From Terriglobales bacterium (GTDB taxonomy: Bacteria; Acidobacteriota; Terriglobia; Terriglobales; Acidobacteriaceae), in contig JAFAWN010000251.1 of assembly GCA_019241735.1 (NCBI GenBank), forward strand, positions 1-5,100: a stretch of 5,100 bases of DNA, read 5' to 3'. The translations under genes were made by a program, and so were the position numbers. The notes below the pieces were generated by a model. It was not told the DNA's origin. It was given only the letters and a program-made list of their open reading frames with translations, and ran no database searches. Shown here piece by piece: positions 1 to 4,902 of the stretch (the first letter of the stretch is position 1; every line of letters starts with the position of its first letter).

Positions 1-416
1 GGCAGGGTAAAGGTTTTCGCCCGATATTTGATTCCCCTGGCTTTGACGACTTCTTTTTCGAAAACTTTCCCGTCGAAATTAACAATTGAGCCATCGGGCT
101 CTATCGTGCGCCCTTTAACGTTGACGAGGCTCTCTTCCTTGCCGAATCCGATCTCTACGTTTGCGCGGTTCCGCCCGGCCTCGGTAAGAATTTTAATGCG
201 GTAGTATTCATTTTCGTGCGAGGTGAGGCCGTTGTCATCACAGTCGTCCTGCCTGAACAGGATGACCGCGGGCGCCCCTGGGGCCTTGGGTTCGCTCGTC
301 ATCTTCAGTTCTTCCTGGGAAACAGGCTGGAAGCCGGTGGCATGCGACGGTGGCGCGAACAGGAGGGTCGCCGCCAGGGCTGCGATCGCGACAAATGACA
401 CACGATTGAAACGCAT
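1..416 (-). CDS. Exported DUF3857-type (transglutaminase-associated) protein, N-terminal part
   Basis: Reading leftward from ATG at 416-414 gives 138 open codons to the window edge, so the C-terminus is missing. Residues 1-26 form a signal peptide: basic start (MRFNR), hydrophobic core (VAIAALAATLLFA) and a likely cut after SHA (26). The mature start GFQPVSQEELKMTSEP, then AVILFRQDDCDDNG, YYRIKILTEAGR, and the region around residues 99-121 (VNVKGRTIEPDGSIVNFDGK, then VFEK) match my memory of DUF3857 proteins, which are common in Acidobacteriota and usually carry a transglutaminase-like domain further on. That later domain lies outside the window, so catalytic residues cannot be judged. The role of the family is poorly defined; an envelope location is inferred. 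Start choice is uncertain: an in-frame ATG at 428-426 would add MGGY. I prefer 416 because a GGTGG stretch (425-421) lies just upstream, although the spacing is only 4 nt. The gene is divergent from the amidohydrolase gene. Confidence 0.82.
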   Translation of the reverse strand, partial: MRFNRVSFVAIAALAATLLFAPPSHATGFQPVSQEELKMTSEPKAPGAPAVILFRQDDCDDNGLTSHENEYYRIKILTEAGRNRANVEIGFGKEESLVNVKGRTIEPDGSIVNFDGKVFEKEVVKARGIKYRAKTFTL

Positions 417-432
417 ATAGCCACCCATTGGG

Positions 433-471
433 CACAATCGTGGCCAGAGGAACTGGTTCCGGACGATTGTG
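433..471. repeat. Inverted repeat with 9-bp perfect arms
   Basis: CACAATCGT (433-441) is exactly complementary to ACGATTGTG (463-471), with 21 bp between. The spacer holds a nested dyad, CCAG/CTGG (444-447 and 453-456), and an overlapping alternative, GGAAC/GTTCC (449-453 and 456-460). It lies 17-55 nt upstream of the minus-strand start at 416, so in the transcript it would be a leader hairpin; as DNA it could be a protein-binding site. Both roles are inferred. Confidence 0.6.
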
Positions 472-490
472 GAAATTGCCAGCGTGCTGA

Positions 491-505
491 GAACGGGGCC
501 CGTTC
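491..505. repeat. 15-bp perfect palindrome (7-1-7)
   Basis: GAACGGGGCCCGTTC reads the same on both strands except for the central base at 498. With a 1-nt centre it cannot form a tight RNA hairpin over its full length, so a binding site for a dimeric protein is the more natural reading. It touches the next inverted repeat at base 505. Function is inferred only. Confidence 0.5.
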
Positions 506-525
506 AGGCTCGCGCGGGGAGCCTG
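505..525. repeat. Inverted repeat, 6-bp arms with 9-nt GC-rich loop
   Basis: CAGGCT (505-510) pairs with AGCCTG (520-525) around CGCGCGGGG. It could form a short stem-loop in a transcript of either strand. No T-run follows on either side, so it does not look like an intrinsic terminator. Confidence 0.45.
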
Positions 526-527
526 CC

Positions 528-542
528 TACCAAGTGTTGGTA
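528..542. promoter_or_regulatory. Candidate operator: 6-3-6 dyad next to the minus-strand promoter
   Basis: TACCAA (528-533) and TTGGTA (537-542) are perfect complements around GTG. The dyad begins immediately downstream of the candidate -10 hexamer (548-543, minus strand), so it would span the predicted transcription start near 536. This placement is typical of a repressor site, but no regulator gene is in the window and the function is inferred. Confidence 0.35.
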
Positions 543-571
543 ATACTGAAGCTGATTTTGTTGGCTGTCAA
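543..571 (-). promoter_or_regulatory. Candidate sigma70-type promoter for the DUF3857-type gene
   Basis: On the minus strand a perfect -35 hexamer TTGACA (571-566) is followed, after 17 bp, by CAGTAT (548-543). The second hexamer is a weak -10 that keeps the important second A and last T. The predicted start near 536 would give a leader of about 120 nt containing three of the four inverted repeats. Only sequence match and spacing support it; the -10 is poor. Confidence 0.4.
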
Positions 572-625
572 GCGCAAATACGCGGTAAATTGATACGCTC
601 CGCGATGGAAGGTAGCTCGTCGGCT

Positions 626-1921
626 ATGCGAGTTTTCAGACTTCTCAACCCCTTTCTGGTTTTTTTCTGCTGGGGGAGCGTACTGGCTGCGGCAGCACAA
701 TTGCCGCCACCGTCCCCACATTCCGTAATCCTCCACGCCGCTCACTTGCTGGACATAAGGAATGGGTCCCTGATAAGCCCCGGCGAAGTATTGGTCCAAG
801 GGGAGCGGATTGTTGAAGTTGGCAGGAAGGTCAGCCGTCCCGCACAAGCTGACGTGATTGACCTCGGCGACCGGACACTGATGCCGGGACTGATCGACGC
901 GCACGTGCACCTGTTTCTGCACCCGGGGGCTGAGGATTTGCAGACGGTACAGGAATCTGTACCGCAGCGAACCATCGCGGCGACCCTGGCTGCCCGGGAC
1001 GACCTGCTAGCGGGCTTTACCGCCGAGCGCGACATGGGGACCGAGGGCGCCGGATCAGCCGATACTGCGGTGCGTGACGCAATCAATGAGGGCCAGATTC
1101 CGGGGCCCCGGTTGCGCATCAGCGGAAATGCAATCAACGTCCTCGGCGGACATGAAGACACGGTCGGCTACAATCCCGCGCAACGCATCCTGCCCAATGC
1201 GGACTACGCCAACAGCGCCGCGGAATTAGTCGCAGTCATGCGGCAGCAGTTCAAAGAGGGCGCGGACTTCATCAAGATTTATGAAACCGGCGCGGACACA
1301 ATTCGCAATGGAAGGCTTTCTACGCCTTATCAATACACGGAAGCGGAGTTGGCGGCTGCGGTGCAGGAGGCTTCGCGGCTGGGGCGGCGGGTTGCGGTGC
1401 ACGCCACCGGCGAACCAGGAACTCTATTTGCCGCGCAAGCTGCAGTCGTCTCCATCGACCATGCCAACCAGTTGGGCGATGAAACCATGCGACTGATGCG
1501 CGAAAAACAGATTTTCGCGGTGCCGACATTCACGATTTTTGAATATTTTGCGGAACATGCGGCGACGCCCCAGCAGGCGGAACACGAGCGGCAGATGCTG
1601 GATTTAAAGGCGAGTGAATTCCGCCGGCAAATAGCTGCCGGGGTGCCGATGGCGTTAGGTTCCGATGTTGGTCCATTTCCCCATGGGACGCAAGCACGTG
1701 AGTTCGAACTGATGACGAAGTTCGGGATGACGCCGTTGGCGGTGCTGCAGGCTGATTTGTTAAACGGGTCCAGACTGCTCGGCTGGGAGGGGCAGATTGG
1801 GGCACTGGAGCCGGGATATTTTGCAGACGTTATCGCAGTGAAAGGTAATCCGCTGGAGGATCCTGGCACGCTGCGCAACGTTTCATTCGTGATGAAGGGT
1901 GGCGTGATTTACAAGCGATGA
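626..1921 (+). CDS. Exported metal-dependent amidohydrolase (prolidase/imidazolonepropionase-like)
   Basis: This 431-residue member of the amidohydrolase superfamily (Met_dep_hydrolase_A/COG1228 type) has a TIM-barrel metal site that is visibly complete. MPGLIDAHVHLF carries the HxH pair (H93, H95), DFIKIYETGAD the strand-4 lysine (K217), VAVHATGEPG gives H259, SIDHANQ gives H279, and MALGSDVGPFPHG gives D347. The C-terminus (GALEPGYFADVIAVKGNPLE, then MKGGVIYK) is the usual return to the N-terminal beta-sandwich. In related Zn prolidases that lysine is carboxylated and bridges two metals. Substrate is not decidable: Xaa-Pro or other dipeptides and various small amides are all possible. Residues 1-24 are a signal peptide (MRVFRLLN, hydrophobic core, AAA before Q25), so the enzyme is exported. 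I chose ATG 626 because it places this signal at the N-terminus; TTG 590 and ATG 605 are open in frame but add 12 or 7 residues ahead of it. GGAAGG (607-612) is a distant ribosome site. One oddity is TAERDMG where relatives usually have TTVRDxG. Confidence 0.85.
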   Translation: MRVFRLLNPFLVFFCWGSVLAAAAQLPPPSPHSVILHAAHLLDIRNGSLISPGEVLVQGERIVEVGRKVSRPAQADVIDLGDRTLMPGLIDAHVHLFLHPGAEDLQTVQESVPQRTIAATLAARDDLLAGFTAERDMGTEGAGSADTAVRDAINEGQIPGPRLRISGNAINVLGGHEDTVGYNPAQRILPNADYANSAAELVAVMRQQFKEGADFIKIYETGADTIRNGRLSTPYQYTEAELAAAVQEASRLGRRVAVHATGEPGTLFAAQAAVVSIDHANQLGDETMRLMREKQIFAVPTFTIFEYFAEHAATPQQAEHERQMLDLKASEFRRQIAAGVPMALGSDVGPFPHGTQAREFELMTKFGMTPLAVLQADLLNGSRLLGWEGQIGALEPGYFADVIAVKGNPLEDPGTLRNVSFVMKGGVIYKR

Positions 1922-1924
1922 GGG

Positions 1925-1952
1925 AGCCGATAAAAATCTTTCGGCTTCGCCG
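1925..1952. terminator. Weak hairpin region after the amidohydrolase gene
   Basis: Two competing stems start 4 bp after the stop codon: AGCCGA/TCGGCT (1925-1930 and 1941-1946, 10-nt loop) and CGGC-TTC-GCCG (1942-1952). No T-run follows on the plus strand, so it is a poor intrinsic terminator for the upstream gene. Read on the minus strand, the second stem is followed 4-5 nt later by TTTTT, a better arrangement for stopping antisense transcription. The CTTCGGCTTCGCC-like core also resembles short intergenic palindromes I recall from Acidobacteriota. Termination is only one possible reading. Confidence 0.25.
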
Positions 1953-1977
1953 GGGACGACAACATTAAAAGGGGCCG

Positions 1978-1996
1978 CGGAAATCGAGTATTTCCG
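1978..1996. promoter_or_regulatory. Candidate operator: 7-5-7 perfect dyad upstream of the peroxiredoxin gene
   Basis: CGGAAAT (1978-1984) and ATTTCCG (1990-1996) are perfect complements around CGAGT. The dyad ends 41 bp before the peroxiredoxin start. A weak -10-like TATTCT (2007-2012) lies downstream; 17 bp before it the -35 position (TCGAGT, 1984-1989) falls inside the dyad, so a bound protein could block polymerase. The promoter match is weak and the regulator is unknown. A leader-RNA hairpin is the alternative. Confidence 0.35.
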
Positions 1997-2024
1997 GGAG
2001 GCAGTGTATTCTGAGAGGCATAGC

Positions 2025-2029
2025 AGGAG
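2025..2029 (+). promoter_or_regulatory. Ribosome binding site of the peroxiredoxin gene
   Basis: AGGAG sits 8 nt before ATG 2038. It decides the start against the in-frame ATG at 2089, which has only AAGG one base before it. Confidence 0.7.
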
Positions 2030-2037
2030 CATCCCAA

Positions 2038-2583
2038 ATGACCAATGCAGCGGCAAGTCCACGCCCCTTCGCAAGCAGCGGACAAGGCATGAAGCTTGAG
2101 CCCCAACCACAAAAACCCGCCGGGATTCTTCCTCCGGGAACGAAGGCCCCTGATTTCACTCTTCACGTCACGCCGGATCAAACCTTGTCGCTATCTGAGT
2201 TGCGCGGCAGGCCGGTGGTGCTGGCGTTTTATCCCGCGGACTGGAGCCCGGTATGCGGTGACCAGATGGCGCTTTACAACGAGGTACTTCCCGAATTTCA
2301 GAAATTGAATGCGGAGATTGTGGGCATTTCAGTGGATGGAGCGTGGTGCCACCGCGCCTTTGCCGAGGAGCGGCACCTGCATTTTCCGCTGCTGGCGGAT
2401 TTTGAACCTAAAGGAGCGGTGTCGCGGAAATATGGGGCGTATCGCGAAAGCAACGGTTTTTCGGAGCGCGCCCTGTTTGTGATCGACAAGGAAGGCGTAA
2501 TCGCCTGGAGCTATAACTCTCCGGTGGCGGTCAATCCGGGCGCGGACGGCATTCTTCAGGCACTGGAAAATTTGCCCAAGTAG
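2038..2583 (+). CDS. Peroxiredoxin (AhpC/TSA redoxin family)
   Basis: This 181-residue cytoplasmic thiol peroxidase reduces H2O2 or organic hydroperoxides. The thioredoxin-fold domain begins near residue 33 (PGTKAPDFTL). The active site is FYPADWSPVC, which fits the peroxiredoxin PxxxT/SxxC pattern with C73 as the peroxidatic cysteine. The conserved active-site arginine is probably R144 (SERALFVID). ISVDGAWCHRAFAEE and FPLLADFEPKGAVSRKYGAY complete the family pattern. The only other cysteine is C104, just after the ISVD strand. There is none 5 residues after C73, so this is not the common PrxQ/BCP alpha-2 type; C104 may resolve, or the enzyme may be 1-Cys. The first 30 residues are Pro/Ala/Gln-rich, with no hydrophobic core and no signal peptide. 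The start is set by AGGAG 8 nt upstream. It is followed 9 bp later by the DsbA-like gene, with which it should be co-transcribed and translationally coupled. The hydroperoxide preferred cannot be told from sequence. Confidence 0.88.
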   Translation: MTNAAASPRPFASSGQGMKLEPQPQKPAGILPPGTKAPDFTLHVTPDQTLSLSELRGRPVVLAFYPADWSPVCGDQMALYNEVLPEFQKLNAEIVGISVDGAWCHRAFAEERHLHFPLLADFEPKGAVSRKYGAYRESNGFSERALFVIDKEGVIAWSYNSPVAVNPGADGILQALENLPK

Positions 2584-2587
2584 GAGG
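2582..2587 (+). promoter_or_regulatory. Ribosome binding site of the DsbA-like gene, overlapping the upstream stop
   Basis: A perfect AGGAGG lies 5 nt before ATG 2593. Its first two bases belong to the TAG stop of the peroxiredoxin gene (2581-2583). Ribosomes ending on the first gene would therefore uncover or reuse this site, which supports coupled translation. Confidence 0.85.
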
Positions 2588-2592
2588 AATTT

Positions 2593-3135
2593 ATGCCCAA
2601 GTTGAAAGTTCCAGTCTCCGCCGCAGACCATATTCAGGGCCCGGAAAGCGCGGCGGTTACTCTGGTGGAATACGGGGACTACGAGTGTCCCCACTGTGGG
2701 CATGCGTATGCGATTGTGAAACGCATCCAGAAGCACTTTGGAAAGCGGCTGCGTTTTGTATTCCGGAATTTTCCGTTGGCGCAAATACATCCGAACGCGG
2801 AAGCTGCGGCGGAGACCGCGGAGTTCGCTGGCGCTCATGGGAAGTTTTGGGAAATGCATGATCTGCTGTTTGAAAACCAAGGGGAGTTAGGCGGGCCGCT
2901 TTTCCTGGAGCTCTCCGAAAAACTGGGACTGGCGGCCGAGCCTTTGGAGCAGGCGCTGAAAGACCGAACTTACAGGGAACGTGTTCGTGCGGACTTCAGC
3001 GGAGGCGTTCGCAGCGGCGTCAATGGCACGCCAACATTTTTCATTGGCGCCCAACGACACGATGCTGCGTTTGAGTATGAGGACCTGGTGGCGGCGATCG
3101 AGGATGCAATCGCGCCGAGCGCTCTCAGCGCTTGA
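2593..3135 (+). CDS. DsbA-like thioredoxin-fold protein (CPHC motif), cytoplasmic
   Basis: This 180-residue protein is of the DsbA/Thioredoxin_4 family. VTLVEYGDYECPHCGHAY places a CxxC redox centre at C32-C35 with CPHC, the dipeptide of E. coli DsbA, which favours an oxidising or isomerase-type thiol. The cis-proline loop is VNGTPTFFIG (P147). The helical insertion lies between, around residues 63-130, and includes IHPNAEAAAETAEFA and KFWEMHDLLFENQ. The opening DHIQGPESAAVTLVEYGDYE closely resembles the thioredoxin domain fused to the C-terminus of some NhaA antiporters, here as a free protein. No signal peptide or membrane segment is present, so it should act in the cytoplasm, unlike classical periplasmic DsbA. 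Its partner is unknown; the adjacent peroxiredoxin is the obvious candidate. A perfect AGGAGG sets the start. The stop codon lies inside a hairpin (3120-3140). Confidence 0.87.
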   Translation: MPKLKVPVSAADHIQGPESAAVTLVEYGDYECPHCGHAYAIVKRIQKHFGKRLRFVFRNFPLAQIHPNAEAAAETAEFAGAHGKFWEMHDLLFENQGELGGPLFLELSEKLGLAAEPLEQALKDRTYRERVRADFSGGVRSGVNGTPTFFIGAQRHDAAFEYEDLVAAIEDAIAPSALSA

Positions 3136-3140
3136 GAGCG
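3120..3140 (+). terminator. Stem-loop spanning the DsbA-like stop codon
   Basis: CGCTCTCA (3120-3127) pairs perfectly with TGAGAGCG (3133-3140) around the 5-nt loop GCGCT. The TGA stop is the first three bases of the right arm. A smaller GC stem, CCGG/CCGG (3149-3152 and 3157-3160), follows. No T-run is present, so it may be an attenuating or 3'-end-protecting structure between the redox pair and the pxp genes rather than a strong intrinsic terminator. Confidence 0.4.
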
Positions 3141-3265
3141 GGAGACCGCCGGCAGGCCGGATAGAATCGCTGGAAAGCCCAGCAATGAATCCCAAGCGGC
3201 CAGGCGCGTTATTCCTGCCTGCGCATCCGAGTCAAATCGGGCTCATGAAGTAAGATGCCGCCAGT

Positions 3266-3964
3266 ATGTTGACCCCGGCACGCGGCATAGTTCGATTTCA
3301 ACCTGCGAGCGACCAGTCGCTAATCATTTACTTCGGCGACGAAATTACCATTGCGGCGCACCAGCAGGTAATCCGGCTGCTCCGACTGCTCGAAACCGAG
3401 CCGGTTGCGGGAATCAGGAATCTCAATCCCGGATATTGCTCACTATTGATTAGCTTCGACGGCCTCCACTTGCAGCATTCAGATGTGGAGGAAATTCTGC
3501 GGCCTTATATTCAGCGGCTCGATGAGGTGCGTCTGCCGGAGCCGCGGAAAGTTGAAATTCCGGTGTGCTACGGCAATGAGTATGGCCCGGATCTGAATGA
3601 TGTTGCCGCATTTCATGGAATGACGGCCGAGCAGGTAGTAAACCTGCACGCTTCGGTCATTTATGTCGTGTATTTTCTGGGATTCGTTCCCGGCTTCGCC
3701 TATCTCGGAGGGCTGCGCAAGGAGCTGTCAACTCCGCGCCTGCCGGCCCCGCGCCCGCGGGTGCCTCGCGGAAGTGTGGGCATTGCCGGTGAACAAACGG
3801 GCGTGTATCCGTTGGCGACGCCCGGCGGGTGGAGGCTAATCGGACAAACTCCGATCGACATGTTCCGGCCGGAGCGGGAGGAGATGAGCGTATTGAAGAT
3901 TGGAGACCAGGTCCGCTTCATGCCCATTTCACCAGACAAATTCGCCGCGCTGAAATCGCAATGA
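3266..3964 (+). CDS. pxpB: 5-oxoprolinase subunit PxpB (KipI family)
   Basis: This 232-residue protein is one of three subunits of the prokaryotic ATP-dependent 5-oxoprolinase, which opens 5-oxoproline to glutamate in the cytoplasm. The N-terminal domain (about 8-90) has FQPASDQSLIIYFGDEI and RNLNPGYCSLLISFD. The C-terminal cyclophilin-like domain begins at IPVCYGNEYGPDL (98-110) and carries the family signature HASVIYVVYFLGFVPGFAYL (128-147, running on into GGL), then TPRLPAPRPRVPRGSVGIAG, QTGVYPLATPGGWRLIGQTP and a closing GDQVRFMPI. Length is normal for the family. In Bacillus the homologue KipI inhibits the kinase KinA, but the pxpC and pxpA neighbours favour the enzyme role here. The start is not marked by a good ribosome site (only weak purines near 3247-3255), though no better in-frame start fits the domain. 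The last 4 bases overlap pxpC (ATGA). Confidence 0.93.
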   Translation: MLTPARGIVRFQPASDQSLIIYFGDEITIAAHQQVIRLLRLLETEPVAGIRNLNPGYCSLLISFDGLHLQHSDVEEILRPYIQRLDEVRLPEPRKVEIPVCYGNEYGPDLNDVAAFHGMTAEQVVNLHASVIYVVYFLGFVPGFAYLGGLRKELSTPRLPAPRPRVPRGSVGIAGEQTGVYPLATPGGWRLIGQTPIDMFRPEREEMSVLKIGDQVRFMPISPDKFAALKSQ

Positions 3965-4902
3965 GCGTGATCGAGGTATTGGCGCCGGGTTTGTTAACCA
4001 CGGTCCAGGATTTGGGGCGGCCGGGCTTCGGACCGATGGGAGTTTCCGCTGCCGGAGCCGCGGATCCGCTCGCCTTGCAGATTGGAAATCGGCTGGTGGA
4101 CAACGCGCGCGGCGCGGCTGCACTGGAGATGACGCTGCTGGGCGGCAGTTTCCGGTTTCCCGAGGGAGCAGTGGTGGCGCTCGCGGGCTCCGACTTTGGC
4201 CCGCTGCTCGACGATATCCCGATCGAGATGTGGGCGTTGATAAAACTGGGCCCGGGGCAGACGCTTAAGCTGGGACCCTCCAGATCGGGCGCGCGGTGTT
4301 ATCTGTGCGTTCGGGGCGGAATTGCAGCCGGGATGTTTCTAGGCAGCGCATCCACCGACGTATTGAGCGGCTTGGGCGGATATAACGGGAGACCACTGAG
4401 AAAGGGGGACGTATTAAACATCGGGGAGACAGAAGGGCCTTTTCGGAAAGCGGCGCTCGGATCGGAGGCTTTAAAGAAATTATCGCCGCGAAAGGTGTTG
4501 CGGCTCACGCCGGGGCCGCAAAGTGATTGGTTTCCGGAATCATCCCAGCAACTTTTTTACGGCAACAGTTACCGGGTTTCCGAAGAGTCGAATCGTATGG
4601 GGCTGCGACTAAAGGGCCCGCCGGTTTTAGCTGGTGCTGGCGGCGGGATGATCACGGAAGGGGTATCGTTGGGCGCGATTCAAATCCCAGAAGGTGGCCA
4701 GCCCATTATTCTGTTCGTGGAGCAGCAGACCACTGGCGGCTATCCAAAAATCGCGAACGTAATTTCCGCCGATCTGAGCAGCGTAGGACAGCTTCGTCCC
4801 CGCGATGAAGTTCGCTTTGAAAAAGTCAGCTGGGAAATGGCCCGGGCTGCTTTAAGAGAGCAGGAGGCACTGCTGTCCGCTGACGCATTGATTTCAGGAT
4901 GA
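3961..4902 (+). CDS. pxpC: 5-oxoprolinase subunit PxpC (KipA, biotin-dependent carboxyltransferase-like)
   Basis: This 313-residue protein is the second subunit of ATP-dependent 5-oxoprolinase. It has the AHS2/urea-amidolyase-related fold, which also occurs in biotin-dependent carboxylases, but no biotin attachment domain is present. Recognisable blocks in order are VLAPGLLTTVQDLGRPGFGP (6-25), AAGAADPLALQIGNRLVDN (30-48), ARCYLCVRGGI (111-121), LTPGPQSDWF (182-191), SYRVSEESNRMGLRLKGP (203-220), ITEGVSLGAIQIPEGGQPII (231-250), EQQTTGGYPKIANVISADL (254-272), and GQLRPRDEVRF near the end. Together these cover the full family length with no break. An in-frame ATG at 3829 lies inside pxpB. The true start is ATG 3961, at the family N-terminus and in a 4-bp overlap with the pxpB stop. 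No Shine-Dalgarno precedes it, so translation probably depends on ribosomes finishing pxpB. The 3' end overlaps pxpA by 4 bp. Confidence 0.94.
   Translation: MSVIEVLAPGLLTTVQDLGRPGFGPMGVSAAGAADPLALQIGNRLVDNARGAAALEMTLLGGSFRFPEGAVVALAGSDFGPLLDDIPIEMWALIKLGPGQTLKLGPSRSGARCYLCVRGGIAAGMFLGSASTDVLSGLGGYNGRPLRKGDVLNIGETEGPFRKAALGSEALKKLSPRKVLRLTPGPQSDWFPESSQQLFYGNSYRVSEESNRMGLRLKGPPVLAGAGGGMITEGVSLGAIQIPEGGQPIILFVEQQTTGGYPKIANVISADLSSVGQLRPRDEVRFEKVSWEMARAALREQEALLSADALISG

Noticed and set aside
238..435. 65-codon minus-strand ORF starting at 435
   Set aside because: It overlaps the signal-peptide-bearing DUF3857-type frame that starts at 416 and has no recognisable protein features; it is a shadow frame.
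561..591. Possible plus-strand promoter TTGGCT-19-TAAATT for the amidohydrolase
   Set aside because: Both hexamers are weak and the 19-bp spacing is poor, so it is no better than chance in this region.
527..1161. Minus-strand ORFs of 131 and 139 codons over the amidohydrolase N-terminus
   Set aside because: They run antisense to a gene with full family motifs, are Arg/Ser/Pro-rich as expected from antisense GC-rich coding DNA, and match no family I know.
1330..1878. 182-codon minus-strand ORF
   Set aside because: It is antisense to the C-terminal half of the amidohydrolase, with no domain pattern or ribosome site; long antisense frames are expected in GC-rich genes.
1921..1980. A mobile or REP-type element in the spacer after the amidohydrolase
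   Set aside because: The TTCGGCTTCGCCGG core recalls intergenic palindromes in related genomes, but there is one copy here and no second copy in the window, so it cannot be called a repeat family.
2329..2880. 183-codon minus-strand ORF across the peroxiredoxin/DsbA-like junction
   Set aside because: It crosses two well-supported plus-strand genes in antisense and shows no recognisable motifs.
3228..3256. TAAGAT (3251-3256) as a -10 box for pxpB
   Set aside because: It has no matching -35 box and would put the transcription start almost at the ATG, leaving no room for a ribosome site.
3829..3960. Upstream in-frame extension of pxpC to ATG 3829
   Set aside because: The extension lies within the pxpB coding region and its residues (EANRTNSDRHVPAG) are out-of-frame pxpB. 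Family alignment places the start at MSVIEVLAPG (3961).
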